From the NCBI GenBank assembly GCA_017404985.1, contig JAFRBK010000046.1, positions 1 to 64,000 of the forward strand: DNA of 64,000 nucleotides, written 5' to 3'. The DNA comes from Clostridia bacterium. GTDB taxonomy: Bacteria; Bacillota; Clostridia; Christensenellales; Aristaeellaceae. Position 1 is the first letter of the stretch. Every line of letters starts with the position of its first letter. The position numbers and the translations under genes are program-made. A model generated the notes under the pieces. It worked only from the letters and a program-made list of their open reading frames with translations, had not been told where the DNA came from and did not search any database. Below are positions 40,637-50,215 of this stretch, in pieces.

Positions 40637-42930
40637 AGCAGCGCCCTCTGAATCTTGCCGGAAACGGTCTTGGGCAGTTCCGTGCGGAACACCACGATCC
40701 GGGGATACTTGTATGGGGCGGTATGCTGCTTCACGTAGTTCTGGATTTCCTTTTTCAGCTCCTCGCTGGGTTCCGTTCCCGGTGTCAGCACGATGCTCGC
40801 CTTGACCACCTGGCCGCGGATTTCATCCGGCGCGGCGCTGACGCCGCACTCCAGCACGTAGGGCAGTTCCATGATCACGCTCTCGATTTCGAACGGCCCG
40901 ATGCGGTATCCGCTGGACTTGATCACGTCGTCTGCCCGGCCCACGTACCAGTAGAAGCCGTCTTCGTCGCACCAGGCCACGTCCCCGGTGTGGTACCAGC
41001 CGTCGTGCATAGCCTCCCGGGTCTTCTCCTCATCCCGGTAGTATTCGTGGAAAAGGCCGATCGGGATCCCCTCCGAAATATCCACGCAGATTTCGCCGGA
41101 AGTGCCGGGGGCCACGGGCTTCCCGTCGCTGTCCAGCAGCGCCACCTTGTAGATCGGGGCCACTTTGCCCATGGATCCCAGCTTGTGGGGCGCGCCGGCC
41201 AGGTTGCCGATGATCATCGTGCTCTCCGTCTGGCCGAAGCCTTCCATCACCTGCAGCCCCGTCTGCTTTTCAATCTGGCGGAAAACCTCCGGGTTCAGTG
41301 CCTCGCCCGCGCTGGACGCGTGGGTCACGGAGGACAGGTCGTACTGGCTCAGGTCCTGCTTGATCAGCATGCGGTACATGGTGGGCGGCGCGCAGAAGGT
41401 GGTGATGTGGTATTTCGCGAACATCGGCAGGATGTCCGCCGCGTCGAAGCGGTCAAAGTCGTATACGAAGATCGCCGCCTCGCAGAGCCACTGGCCGTAG
41501 ATCTTTCCCCAGCCGGCCTTGGCCCATCCGGTGTCGGAAATGGTCAGGTGCAGGCCGTTGGGATTTACGCAGTGCCAGTATTTGGCGGTATGCAGATGCC
41601 CCAGCGGATGGGTATAGGTATGGGCGGCAATCTTGGGGTAGCCCGTGGTACCCGAGGTGAAATACATCAGCATCAGGTCGTTGCCGCAGGGCGTGTCCTC
41701 CGTGCGGTTGAAGTGGGTGGAATACATCAGGTATTCCTCGTCGAAGTTGTGCCACCCCAGCCGATTGCCGTTCACGATCAGCTTCAGCTCCACGCTGGGC
41801 GCGTCCTTCGCCGCCAGCTCCGCCTGGCGGGCGGTGTCCCCGTCCGCGGTGCAGATAATCGCTTTCACGCCCGCGGCGTTGAACCGGTATTCGAAGTCGT
41901 GCTCCTGCAGCTGGCAGGTAGCGGGAATCGCAATCGCCCCGATCTTCTCCAGCGCCAGGATCGAGAACCAGAACTGGTAGTGCCGTTTCAGCACCAGCAT
42001 CACCCGGTCCCCCTTCCGGATGCCCAGGGCCCGGAAATAGTTGGCGCACCGGTTGGAAGCCCGCCGGATGTCGTTGAAGGTGAACCGGCGCTCGTTCTTT
42101 TCCCGGTCCACATGCAGCATGGCCAGCTTGTTCGGCACCTCCGCCGCGATGGCGTCCATCACGTCGAAGGCAAAGTTGAACTTCTCGGTATTCTTGAAGG
42201 TAATCTTCACCGGGGTGCCGTTTTCGTCTTTTTCCACGTCGGCAAACCGGTGCCATACGCGGGTGCGGCCGTTCTCCGCCGGGAACTCCTCCAGCTGGGT
42301 GCCGGGCATGACCTTCTCCGGCGTCAGTTCCGGAATCGGCGCGCCGGTGGGATTCAGCACGATGGCATAAAACAGGCAGTCCTTCCCGCCCACGGCGATC
42401 ATTCCGTGGGGCGTGCCGCTGTCGTAATAGATGGAGTCTCCGGGGTTCAGCACACTGATATGCTCGCCGACCTGCACCTTCAGCTGTCCCTCGATCACGA
42501 TATCGCACTCCTGCCCCTCGTGGGTCGTGAGCTTGATGTCCTCTTTTTCCGCTTCCGCGCTGTAGGCTGCCTGGACATACAGGGGCTCGGCGATCCGGTT
42601 CCGGAAGGAAGCCGCCATGTTGTAATAGATCATGTCGTGGGCTTCCTCAATCCGCTGCCCTTCCCCTTGGCGGGTCACGGTGAAGGAGTTCAGGTTCGGG
42701 CTGGAACCTTCGATAATGTCCCCCACGTCGACGCCGAACGCCAGCGCGCACCGGTACAGGAACGCGAAGTTCAGGTCGGACCTTCCCATTTCGCAGTCAA
42801 TGTATTCTTGTTCGGTAATGCCGGTCTTGTTCGCCATCTCCGCGATGGTGAACCCTTCAATCTCGCGCAGCTCGCGGATCCGGTGTGCCATCTCCTGAAT
42901 TTTGTAGTTCAGCCCTGTCATCTGTGCCAT
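40633..42930 (-). CDS. XRE-HTH / cupin / acyl-CoA synthetase fusion protein
   Basis: 765 residues from ATG 42930 (GGAGGG eight bases upstream). Residues about 5-65 are an XRE helix-turn-helix (IRELREIEGFTIAEMANKTGITEQEYIDCEMG). About 100-185 is a cupin barrel (ECDIVIEGQLKVQVGEHISVLNPGDSIYYDSGTPHG). About 225-765 is a complete adenylate-forming ligase of the medium-chain acyl-CoA synthetase type: P-loop LMYFTSGTTGYPK, GFGQTES, YHTGDVAWCDEDGFYWYVGRADDVIKSSGYRIGPFEIE and the catalytic C-terminal Lys in LPKTVSGKIQRALL. The fusion could let the enzyme sense its substrate and bind DNA. Preceded by a T-box leader, so expression should respond to an uncharged tRNA. The acid substrate is not known. 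Confidence 0.88.
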   Translation of the reverse strand: MAQMTGLNYKIQEMAHRIRELREIEGFTIAEMANKTGITEQEYIDCEMGRSDLNFAFLYRCALAFGVDVGDIIEGSSPNLNSFTVTRQGEGQRIEEAHDMIYYNMAASFRNRIAEPLYVQAAYSAEAEKEDIKLTTHEGQECDIVIEGQLKVQVGEHISVLNPGDSIYYDSGTPHGMIAVGGKDCLFYAIVLNPTGAPIPELTPEKVMPGTQLEEFPAENGRTRVWHRFADVEKDENGTPVKITFKNTEKFNFAFDVMDAIAAEVPNKLAMLHVDREKNERRFTFNDIRRASNRCANYFRALGIRKGDRVMLVLKRHYQFWFSILALEKIGAIAIPATCQLQEHDFEYRFNAAGVKAIICTADGDTARQAELAAKDAPSVELKLIVNGNRLGWHNFDEEYLMYSTHFNRTEDTPCGNDLMLMYFTSGTTGYPKIAAHTYTHPLGHLHTAKYWHCVNPNGLHLTISDTGWAKAGWGKIYGQWLCEAAIFVYDFDRFDAADILPMFAKYHITTFCAPPTMYRMLIKQDLSQYDLSSVTHASSAGEALNPEVFRQIEKQTGLQVMEGFGQTESTMIIGNLAGAPHKLGSMGKVAPIYKVALLDSDGKPVAPGTSGEICVDISEGIPIGLFHEYYRDEEKTREAMHDGWYHTGDVAWCDEDGFYWYVGRADDVIKSSGYRIGPFEIESVIMELPYVLECGVSAAPDEIRGQVVKASIVLTPGTEPSEELKKEIQNYVKQHTAPYKYPRIVVFRTELPKTVSGKIQRALL

Positions 42931-42955
42931 GATGTGTTCCCTCCGTTGCGATCGG

Positions 42956-43223
42956 AAAAATAAAACCCGTCCCAAAGGTTTGCTTTGAGACGAGCATGAA
43001 ATCATACCCGCGGTACCACTCAAATTGCGGATTCCTCCGCCGCTTCAGGCTCACGCTTCCGGAAGCCCTGTGCATTCACGCAGCCGTCACGGGGAGGTTC
43101 TACTGGCCCGAAAGCGTTCTTCCTCCCGGCTCCGGAGCTACAGCGAACTGGGTCTTCCCGCGGCTCGCACCACCCGCCGCGTCTCTGAAGCCGAACCCGG
43201 CCGCACTCTCCTTCACAGCCATT
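42956..43223 (-). promoter_or_regulatory. T-box leader of the XRE-cupin-acyl-CoA synthetase gene
   Basis: tRNA-sensing leader of about 265 nt. The T-box antiterminator sequence AATTTGAGTGGTACCGCGGG is at 43007-43026 with the UGGU bulge that pairs with tRNA NCCA. A terminator follows: CGTCTCAAAG pairs with CTTTGGGACG (42969-42992), then GGTTTTATTTTT. Stem I is recognisable, with base GGCT/AGCC and GGAG/CTCC, distal GCGGC/GCCGC around GGGTGGTGCGA. The 3' side of the predicted specifier loop reads AGTTCGCTGTAG; TTC (Phe) is a candidate codon but not proven. Confidence 0.85.
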
Positions 43224-43229
43224 GCGGAG

Positions 43230-43259
43230 ATTTTACCCCTTTTCTCGATGGTTTGTCAA
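43230..43259 (-). promoter_or_regulatory. Promoter of the T-box operon
   Basis: Minus strand -35 TTGACA (43254-43259), 18-bp spacer, -10 TAAAAT (43230-43235). It overlaps the 3' end of the upstream esterase gene. Confidence 0.75.
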
Positions 43260-44788
43260 CCGTCCCGCCGTTTTTCCTTTGTTTCCAGCCGGAAAGGTTC
43301 CAGGGGCAGCCCGTTTTTCCCGAAAAGGTTCACCTGGTCCGAGTAATCCGTCCACGCATAGCGGACCGAAACCGGGCGCCGGATCTCCGGGTTCCGGATC
43401 TTCAGGCAGCCGTCCTCCGGCCATCCCTCCGCCGGGCGGAACGCCCCGTCCTCTCCGGCGATCTCCAGCAGGCGCGGCGCCTGCCCGTCCCGGGTTTCCA
43501 CCGGGGCGGAAAGCGCCACAAGGGCGGTATCCCCTTCCATGCGAACGCCCGTTGCCCGGGGAGAAATCTCCCCCCCGCCGTACAGCATCTCCGCCGCCAG
43601 TTCGTACAGCCGGTCGCCCACAGGCTTCTTGTTGGTCGGATGAATGTTGCCGTATTCGCCCTGGTCCAGCAGGCAGACCATGCCGGTTCCGGGCACCGCG
43701 TCCCGCACCGCTGCCTGCTGCAGGCGCAGGGCCGGCCAGCGGAAGGTGTCCTCCTTGCCAAAGTCCACCCACATTGGCAGCTGCACGAACAGGAAGGGCA
43801 GTTCCGGATCCCGGAACAGCTCCCGCCACCGGCGGATCAGCAGGATCATCAGCTCGTCGTACCGGTCGGTTTTGTCCGCGTCCTCCTCCCCCTGGTACCA
43901 GAGGATCCCGGTCAGGGTCGCGGGTGCCGCGGCATGCACCATGGGCTCTGCCAGCCCGGCCGGCCGGTAGGGCGACCCCGGGCCCGCCGGCGGGTTCCAC
44001 GGGCACGGGCCGCAGGCCTCCGTCACCGCGTTCCAGTCCGCCCCGGGGTGGCTTTGTTTGAACCGGTCCACCTGCCGGTTCCAGGCATCCAGGGTTTCGA
44101 AGAAGGTTTTCTCTTCCTTCAGGTAGGTCTCCAGCGTGATTCCCCCGGTTTTCTCCGCGTATTCCTTCAGGTAGCGCCGTCCCTCCTCCGAGGTCTCCAG
44201 CACGCTTTCCTCCAGCCAGCAGGTAATGGAGGTTCCGCCCCAGTAGCAGTCGATCATCCCAACCGGCAGCTCCGGTTCCGCCGCGCGCAGCCGGCAGGCA
44301 AAGAAATAGGCCACCGCGCTGTTTTCCCCGCCGCGGCCGGGAGAAACCGCCTCCCATCGGGCCGCGTCCACGGCCTCCTGCTGTTCCGGGCATACCCGTG
44401 CCATTTTGGGCACGTTGAAAAACCGGAGCAGCGGATCGCGGTGCTCCCGGATCCGTTCCGGGCCGCCGTCCGCGTTGGCCAGTGCCAGCTCCATGTTGCT
44501 CTGCCCGCCGGCCAGGAACACCTCGCCGATCGCGATATCCCGGGCCGTCGCGTGTTCTCCGCCAGCCCGGATCTCCAGCGTGCAGCCGTCCTGCGCCTCC
44601 TGGGGCGCCAGGCAGGCTTCAAAGCGCCCGCCCGCTGCCAGGGCGCAGCCCTCCGCCAGCAGGCGCCCGTCCGCCGCCGTCAGCCGTACACAAACCTCGT
44701 TCCCATCCGCCGCCTCACCAAACACACGGATTTCCTTCCGTCTGCACAGCACCGCGCCGTCCGTAAACAGAGAAGCTGGTTTCAGCAT
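43256..44788 (-). CDS. Sialate O-acetylesterase-like SGNH esterase
   Basis: 510 residues from ATG 44788; an in-frame TTG at 44809 has no ribosome-binding site. No signal peptide, so cytoplasmic. Nucleophile motif G-G-Q-S-N-M-E (about 92-98), ILWYQGEED (about 300), and a C-terminal DQGEYGNIHPTNKKPVGDRL that supplies the catalytic Asp/His. Annotated homologues are called sialate O-acetylesterases, but their position in mannan operons points to removal of acetyl groups from manno-oligosaccharides. Last gene of the mannan operon. Confidence 0.82.
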   Translation of the reverse strand: MLKPASLFTDGAVLCRRKEIRVFGEAADGNEVCVRLTAADGRLLAEGCALAAGGRFEACLAPQEAQDGCTLEIRAGGEHATARDIAIGEVFLAGGQSNMELALANADGGPERIREHRDPLLRFFNVPKMARVCPEQQEAVDAARWEAVSPGRGGENSAVAYFFACRLRAAEPELPVGMIDCYWGGTSITCWLEESVLETSEEGRRYLKEYAEKTGGITLETYLKEEKTFFETLDAWNRQVDRFKQSHPGADWNAVTEACGPCPWNPPAGPGSPYRPAGLAEPMVHAAAPATLTGILWYQGEEDADKTDRYDELMILLIRRWRELFRDPELPFLFVQLPMWVDFGKEDTFRWPALRLQQAAVRDAVPGTGMVCLLDQGEYGNIHPTNKKPVGDRLYELAAEMLYGGGEISPRATGVRMEGDTALVALSAPVETRDGQAPRLLEIAGEDGAFRPAEGWPEDGCLKIRNPEIRRPVSVRYAWTDYSDQVNLFGKNGLPLEPFRLETKEKRRDG

Positions 44789-44818
44789 CCTTTTCGCCCC
44801 GTTCCCCAACTCTATAGC

Positions 44819-45997
44819 TCAACTCTTAACTCTTAAATAGTCCAAATTTTTCCGAATCATCTCCGCCCGCTGGCGCACGCAGTCCGGGCTCCGCAGCGGG
44901 TCTTCCGGCGTATTGAACACATAATCGGTCAGCCGGGCGATATCCGTCTCCGCCACATGCATCCGGGTGTCGGAGGCCGCGTAGTACAGATAAACTTTCC
45001 CGTCGTCGTCCGCGATGGCGCCGTTGGTGAAGACCACGTTGGACACATCGCCCACGCGCTCATGCCCCAGCGGCCCCAGCAGCATGCCGGAGGGCTCGGC
45101 GATGATCTTCGCCGGATCCTGCAGGTCCGTGGCAAAGGCATACAGCACATAGCGCAGGCCTGCCGCCGTATTCCGGACGCCGTGGGCCAGGTGGATCCAG
45201 CCCCGTTCAGTTTTGATCGGCACCGCGCCGGCCCCGTTCTTGGCTTCGGTGATCGTATGGTATTTCCGGCGGCTCAGGATTTTCTCCTCGTCCACCACCG
45301 GGTGCATAATATCCTCGCACAGCCCGAATCCGATGCCCCCGCCGGATCCCGTGTCAATAAAGTCGTCCATGGGGCGGGTGTAGAAGGCATATTTCCCCTC
45401 CACAAATTCCGGATGCAGCACCACGTTGCGCTGCTGCGGGGAGCGCAGGGTGACCAGGTTCGGCAGCCGCTCCCAGTTCTCCAGGTCCTTCGTGCGCACG
45501 ATGCCGGCTGCCGCCACCGCCGCGGACAGGTCCGGATTGCTTTCGTCCTTGCTTTCGGAGCAGAACACGCCGTAGATCCAGCCGTCCTCGTGCTTCGTCA
45601 GCCGCATGTCGTATACGTTGGTTTCCTGCTTTTCCGTGTCCGGCAAAATTACCGGAAGGTCCCGGAAGCGGAAGCCTTCCGTGGGCTGGTCGCTCTCCGC
45701 CACGGCGAAGAAGCTCTTCCGGTCCGCGCCCTCCACCCGCACCAGCAGGCAGTATTTGCCATTCACCTTCAGGGCCCCGCTGTTCAGCGTCGCGTTCACG
45801 CCCAGGCGCTGCATCATGAAAGGGTTGGTTTCCGGGTTCACGTCATACATCCAGAAGGGAGGAATATGCTCCCGGGTCAGCACCGGATTCCGGTACCGCT
45901 GGAACAGGCCGTTGTAGAAATGCTCGTCTGCCGGATTCGGGCGGGCCAGCAGCCGCTCATAGTTTTCCATCAGGGAGTCAAAGCTTCGGATGAACAT
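44819..45997 (-). CDS. GH130 4-O-beta-D-mannosyl-D-glucose phosphorylase-type enzyme
   Basis: 392 residues, the usual size for GH130 subfamily 1. It phosphorolyses beta-1,4-mannosyl-glucose to mannose 1-phosphate and glucose. Five-bladed propeller features: [68 protein letters not shown] (catalytic Asp region), [55 protein letters not shown]. Placement between GH130_2 and the esterase and in the same operon as cellobiose 2-epimerase is the classical Ruminococcus RaMP1 context. Confidence 0.92.
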   Translation of the reverse strand: MFIRSFDSLMENYERLLARPNPADEHFYNGLFQRYRNPVLTREHIPPFWMYDVNPETNPFMMQRLGVNATLNSGALKVNGKYCLLVRVEGADRKSFFAVAESDQPTEGFRFRDLPVILPDTEKQETNVYDMRLTKHEDGWIYGVFCSESKDESNPDLSAAVAAAGIVRTKDLENWERLPNLVTLRSPQQRNVVLHPEFVEGKYAFYTRPMDDFIDTGSGGGIGFGLCEDIMHPVVDEEKILSRRKYHTITEAKNGAGAVPIKTERGWIHLAHGVRNTAAGLRYVLYAFATDLQDPAKIIAEPSGMLLGPLGHERVGDVSNVVFTNGAIADDDGKVYLYYAASDTRMHVAETDIARLTDYVFNTPEDPLRSPDCVRQRAEMIRKNLDYLRVKS

Positions 45998-46013
45998 GGT
46001 TCTTTCTTTCCTT

Positions 46014-47042
46014 TCAATAGTTGTGAACGGCTTCGTCGTCGCCTGCGTGCAGCACGCTGTGGGCCTTGATGTAGTCCACGATTTCGTCCGCCGTCGTGAA
46101 CGCCAGCCCCACGTTGGTGTCCGCCGCGCCGTAATAGATCGCGATCCGCCCGGTGTCCCCGTCCTGCAGCGTCGCGCAGGGGAACACCACGTTCGGCACG
46201 AAGCCGGTCGTTTCGTAGTCCTCTTCGGGCGTCAGCAGGTGGTTTTCGCACCGGTACAGCACCCGGCTCGGCTCATCGGTATCCAGGATCGCCGCGCCCA
46301 TTGAATATACAAACCCGTTGCAGGTGGTGGCCACGCCGTGGTAGAACATCAGCCATCCTTCGCTGGTTTCAATCGGCGCCGCCCCGGCCCCGATCTTGAC
46401 GCTCTGCCACCATTCCCCGCCGCTGCCCATCACATGGCGGTGTTTTCCCCAGTATACCATGTCCGGGGATTCGGAAATGAAAATATCCCCAAAGGGCGTG
46501 TGCCCGCTGTCGGAGGGCCGGGAAAGCAGCCGGTAGGTGCCGCCGATCTTCCGGGGAAAGAGCACCGCGTTGCGGTTGAAGGGAATAAAGGGGTTCTCAA
46601 TCCGGGTGAACGTCCGGAAATCCTTCGTCTTCGCCATCCCGATGGAGGCGCCGTAAAAATCCCCGCACCAGATAATGTAGTAGGTATCCTCCACCTTCAC
46701 CAGCCGGGGATCATAGGCGTAGTGCGGCATTTTCGGGTTCCCCGCCTCGTCGGTGAAGGGCACCTTCTCCTGTTCCACGTCCCAGTGGATGCCGTCCTTC
46801 GAGTGTCCCAGGTACACGTAGGGCACGCCGTTGACCTGCTCGCCGCGCAGCACTGCGATGAACCCGTCCTCCCACGGCACCACCGCGCTGTTGAAAATCC
46901 GGGCAATCGCCGGTGTGGGGTTCCGGCCCATGACCGGGTTGCCGCTGTAGCGCCAGACGGGGCTCTCCGTTTTCAGTCCCGCCGGCCGCTCCTGCCAGGG
47001 AATATTGGGAAGGGGGTTCACATTTTTCAGCTTCACAGCCAT
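46014..47042 (-). CDS. GH130 beta-1,4-mannooligosaccharide phosphorylase-type enzyme
   Basis: 342 residues from ATG 47042 (AAGGAG nine bases upstream). GH130 subfamily 2-like; removes mannose from beta-1,4-mannooligosaccharide ends by phosphorolysis. Motifs: [63 protein letters not shown] (catalytic Asp region), [32 protein letters not shown] and [31 protein letters not shown]. Seventeen bases upstream of the other GH130 gene. Confidence 0.92.
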   Translation of the reverse strand: MAVKLKNVNPLPNIPWQERPAGLKTESPVWRYSGNPVMGRNPTPAIARIFNSAVVPWEDGFIAVLRGEQVNGVPYVYLGHSKDGIHWDVEQEKVPFTDEAGNPKMPHYAYDPRLVKVEDTYYIIWCGDFYGASIGMAKTKDFRTFTRIENPFIPFNRNAVLFPRKIGGTYRLLSRPSDSGHTPFGDIFISESPDMVYWGKHRHVMGSGGEWWQSVKIGAGAAPIETSEGWLMFYHGVATTCNGFVYSMGAAILDTDEPSRVLYRCENHLLTPEEDYETTGFVPNVVFPCATLQDGDTGRIAIYYGAADTNVGLAFTTADEIVDYIKAHSVLHAGDDEAVHNY

Positions 47043-47103
47043 ATCAGCATTCTCCTTTTGATTTGCTTTTTCCTGCCTGCCGTTTTCGGCATGCACGAAA
47101 GGG

Positions 47104-48120
47104 TTATGGTTCTCCGTTCAGGGCCCGCTCGGAATCCCGGTAGATCGGCATCCCGCTGACCACCACCCGCTTGAAGGGCCGGTCCACGCCGGAGCAGCGC
47201 TCCACCATGCTTTTCACCGCCAGGTCGACCATGGTGTCCATGTCCACCCGGAAGGTGCTCAGGGCCGGCAGCACTTCCTGCCCGCCGGTAAAATCGTCGA
47301 ACCCGGTCACCGAGATATCCTCGGGCACACGCAGCCCCCGCCGGTTCAGGGCTTCAATCATCATCCTGGCCGTCAGGTCGCAGTTGCATACGAAGGCGGT
47401 CGGCAGGTTTTCCGGCAGCCGCGGTTCCTCGATCAGGGAGTCGCCTTCCTCCCGGTCGTTCAGGATCCACTCCTCCCGCACCGGCAGGTTGTTCACCAGC
47501 ATCGCCCGGTAGAAGCCCAGATAGCGGTCCATGATGCTGCCGGTCGCCCGGCGGTTCCCGACGAACCCGATCCGGGTATGCCCCCGGCGGATCAGATGGC
47601 TGGTCAGCCGGTAGGAGCCGTAGCTGTTGTCGCCGACCACGCAGTCCGCCTTGCCCTGCTCGTCGTAAAAATCCAGAAACACTTTGGGGATGTCCGTCTG
47701 GCTCGTCATCCGGTAGTAGGCCTTGGTCGGCTCGCCCAGCAGGATCAGCCCCTGGGCCCGCCCGGACCGCACCAGGTTCGGCAGGGTCAGGCTTGCCTCG
47801 TCCCCGGCTTTCAGAATCTCCAGCAGCCCGAAATGGCCGTATTCCGACAGCTTCAGGATCAGCTTCTTGTAGATCACGGAATAGAAGGACTCCTCCTGGA
47901 AGTACCGGTCCGGGATCAGGATCCCGATGTCCAGGTGCTCCGGCGCCGGCAGGGAGGTCCTGCCCGCGTAGTGATAGCCCATCTCCTCCGCCTTCCGCAG
48001 AATTCTGCCGCGGAGCTTTTCGCTCATGCCGGGTTTGCCAGCCAGCGCCTTGGACACCGTGACCGCGCTGGTCCCGACGGCCTTGGCAATGTCCCGCATG
48101 GTTGGCTTCTTCAATCCCAT
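47104..48120 (-). CDS. LacI-family transcriptional regulator of the mannan operon
   Basis: 338 residues from ATG 48120 (GGGAGG five bases upstream). N-terminal LacI HTH (MRDIAKAVGTSAVTVSKALAGKPGMSEKLRGRILRKAEEMGYHY) and a periplasmic-binding-like ligand domain (about 65-335, VVGDNSYGSYRLTSHLIRRGHTRIGFVG, GLRVPEDISVTGFDDF). Encoded inside the operon, so it is probably autoregulated. A 23-bp palindrome at the operon promoter (52661-52683) is its likely operator. A mannobiose-related sugar is the likely ligand by context. Confidence 0.9.
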   Translation of the reverse strand: MGLKKPTMRDIAKAVGTSAVTVSKALAGKPGMSEKLRGRILRKAEEMGYHYAGRTSLPAPEHLDIGILIPDRYFQEESFYSVIYKKLILKLSEYGHFGLLEILKAGDEASLTLPNLVRSGRAQGLILLGEPTKAYYRMTSQTDIPKVFLDFYDEQGKADCVVGDNSYGSYRLTSHLIRRGHTRIGFVGNRRATGSIMDRYLGFYRAMLVNNLPVREEWILNDREEGDSLIEEPRLPENLPTAFVCNCDLTARMMIEALNRRGLRVPEDISVTGFDDFTGGQEVLPALSTFRVDMDTMVDLAVKSMVERCSGVDRPFKRVVVSGMPIYRDSERALNGEP

Positions 48121-48146
48121 CGTTTCCTCCCGCGTGTATTGTCTGC

Positions 48147-49310
48147 TTATGCCGGCAGGTCCGCCCCGATCAGGCGCAGGCACATTCTCCCGTTGTGATA
48201 GGGGCATTTCCATTCCTCCACCATCGGCTTGCCGAGTGATGTGCCGTCCTCCCGGAGCTCATTGAACCATTCGCTCCCCTCCCGGAGGTCCACGACGGCG
48301 TTTTTCACATATGCCCACTGGGTTGTCAACCGCTCGGCCCATGCCGGGTCCTTCGTCATCTCCCATCCGAAGGCAAATCCCAGCATCGCCTCCGCCTGGG
48401 GCCACCAGGCCCGGGTGGTGTTAAGTTCGCCGTTCACGATTTCGTAGTGCAGGCCGTGGTCCGTGAAGGCGCGCTCCGTCGGGCTTGTCAGCAGGTCCAG
48501 GCACATCCCGCGCCATTTTTCTGCCCCCGCTTCTCCCGCGAAGGCAATGGCCGCGTCGTACAAAAGCCAGCTTCCCTCAATGTCGTGCCCATAGCTCTGC
48601 ATGTCCAGAATCGGCCGGAAATCATCGTCAAAAAAGACCTCCATCCGCCGCTTTTCCGGATTGTAGATGGTGTCCAGCGCCTGTTCCATTCCCCGGAGCC
48701 CCGCCGCGCGCACCGCCTCATCCGGGCAGGCCCGTTCCAGCTCCGCGTATGCTTCAATCACGTGCAGCAGCGTGTTCATGGTCCGGGAGGCCATGATGCC
48801 GTTCTCGCTCAGCTTCTCGTTGCTTTCCGGGCTGAAGTCCGCCTTCAGCGCTTCCAGGTATCCCTTCCCGTCCCGGCATTTTCCCTCGATGGTCCGGAAC
48901 AGGCCCCTGGCGGTTTCCAGTGCCTCCGCCTTCCCGGTCAGCCGGTAGTAGGCCGCCAGCCCGTAGACCGCGAACGCCTGGCAGTATGTGTGCTTGGTCG
49001 TGTCCGCCGGTTTCCCGTCAAAGGTCACGGACCAGAAAACCCCGCCGTTGTCCGGATCCTGAAACTTTTTCAGGAAATCGTAGGCCCGGTCCGCGTACGG
49101 AACCAGGTCCTTCCGGTCCAGCACCCGGGCCGCCGTGGCGAAGGTCCACAGGATCCTGCTGTTCAGGATGCAGCCCTTGTCCGCCTCTTTGTCCAGCTTC
49201 AGGTCTTCGTCCATGAAGCCGTAATATCCACCGAAGTCCTCGTCCTTCAGCGCCATCCAGAAAGGCAGGATTTTCTCCTCCAGGTGGGCTCTCAGCTCGT
49301 CTCTCAGCAT
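48147..49310 (-). CDS. Cellobiose 2-epimerase (mannobiose epimerase)
   Basis: 387 residues, AGE-superfamily alpha6/alpha6 barrel. Epimerises the reducing-end residue of beta-1,4-mannobiose to mannosyl-glucose (and cellobiose to glucosyl-mannose), feeding GH130_1. Conserved: FWMALKDEDFGGYYGFMDEDL, NSRILWTFATAAR, KHTYCQAFAVYGLAAYYRLTG, MNTLLHVIEAYAEL, YGHDIEGSWLLYDA, TTRAWWPQAEAMLGF, EEWKCPYHNGRMCLRLI, including the catalytic His residues of the family. GGAGGGAGAACC precedes ATG. Confidence 0.92.
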   Translation of the reverse strand: MLRDELRAHLEEKILPFWMALKDEDFGGYYGFMDEDLKLDKEADKGCILNSRILWTFATAARVLDRKDLVPYADRAYDFLKKFQDPDNGGVFWSVTFDGKPADTTKHTYCQAFAVYGLAAYYRLTGKAEALETARGLFRTIEGKCRDGKGYLEALKADFSPESNEKLSENGIMASRTMNTLLHVIEAYAELERACPDEAVRAAGLRGMEQALDTIYNPEKRRMEVFFDDDFRPILDMQSYGHDIEGSWLLYDAAIAFAGEAGAEKWRGMCLDLLTSPTERAFTDHGLHYEIVNGELNTTRAWWPQAEAMLGFAFGWEMTKDPAWAERLTTQWAYVKNAVVDLREGSEWFNELREDGTSLGKPMVEEWKCPYHNGRMCLRLIGADLPA

Positions 49311-49326
49311 GGTTCTCCCTCCATTT

Positions 49327-50199
49327 TCAGCCCTTGACGGAGCCGCTGGCCAGCCCGGCGTATACCTGTTTCTGGAAGAACAGGAAGATGATCAGCGACG
49401 GAATCAGCGTCAGCAGCACGCCGGCGCAGATAATGTTGTAGCTGCTCTTGAAGGGGCCGGAGAAGGAATACAGCGCCGTGGAAATCGTCCGCCAGCTGTT
49501 GGACTGCAGGTACAGGTTGGCGTTGTAATATTCGTTGTAGACCCCAACGCCCTTGAGAACCGCCACGGTAATGATGGCCGGCTTGGTCAGGGGCAGCAGA
49601 ATCTTGAAGAATACCCCGAAATACGTGCATCCTTCCAGCACGGCGGATTCATCCAGCGCCACATCCAGGTTCTCAAAATACTGCAGGAAAATATAGATGG
49701 AAATGACGTCTGTCCCGCTCATCAGGATGGCGTATCCGACAATCGAGTTCAGGAAACCCAGGTCCTTCATGATCTGGTAGGTGGTCACCTGCATGGCGAT
49801 GCCGGGAATCAGCGTCGCGATCATGAACATGTTCCGGATCAGGTTATTGCCGGGAAAGCGGAACCGGTTCAGCACGTAGGCCAGCATGGACCCCATCATC
49901 ACGGAAACGGCCACCACGACCACCACCACGCCCCCGGATGTCAGAAAGGCCCGGGGCATGTCGCCGTCGTTCCATACCTGGACGTAGTTCCCGAAGTTCA
50001 GCCAGTTCACCGGCGGGGTCATCGCGTTGGTGCTGCCGTATTCCTCCGCCGTCTTGAAGGAAATCATGAAGGAGGACACCAGGGGAAGCAGGGCGATGAA
50101 CGTAGCCAGCAGCAGCGCGAAGTATTCCAGCGCTTTGATGATAAACCGCTTCGTCCGCGCGGAGGAATTGCTGGGCATCACGGATGTCAGGTTGCTCAT
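49327..50199 (-). CDS. Carbohydrate ABC transporter permease, MalG type
   Basis: 290 residues, six predicted helices starting with a long N-terminal helix (about 20-46). The EAA cytoplasmic loop reads ESAVLEGCTYFGVFFKILLPLTKPAI, and the C-terminus FFQKQVYAGLASGSVKG is typical of CUT1 permeases. GGGGAGG precedes ATG. Seventeen bases after the MalF-type gene. No MalK-type ATPase is encoded in the operon, so it must use a shared ATPase encoded elsewhere. Confidence 0.92.
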   Translation of the reverse strand: MSNLTSVMPSNSSARTKRFIIKALEYFALLLATFIALLPLVSSFMISFKTAEEYGSTNAMTPPVNWLNFGNYVQVWNDGDMPRAFLTSGGVVVVVVAVSVMMGSMLAYVLNRFRFPGNNLIRNMFMIATLIPGIAMQVTTYQIMKDLGFLNSIVGYAILMSGTDVISIYIFLQYFENLDVALDESAVLEGCTYFGVFFKILLPLTKPAIITVAVLKGVGVYNEYYNANLYLQSNSWRTISTALYSFSGPFKSSYNIICAGVLLTLIPSLIIFLFFQKQVYAGLASGSVKG

Positions 50200-50215
50200 G
50201 TCTCTTCCTCCCCTC

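Noticed and set aside
40723-42963. 746-codon plus-strand frame
   Set aside because: Antisense to the acyl-CoA synthetase fusion; high-GC third-position shadow with no recognisable domain.
42956-43223. Firm assignment of the T-box specifier to phenylalanine
   Set aside because: TTC is only one of several triplets in the hand-folded specifier loop; without a covariance-model alignment it stays a candidate.
43025-44836. 603-codon plus-strand frame
   Set aside because: Antisense to the T-box leader and the SGNH esterase, both well supported on the minus strand.
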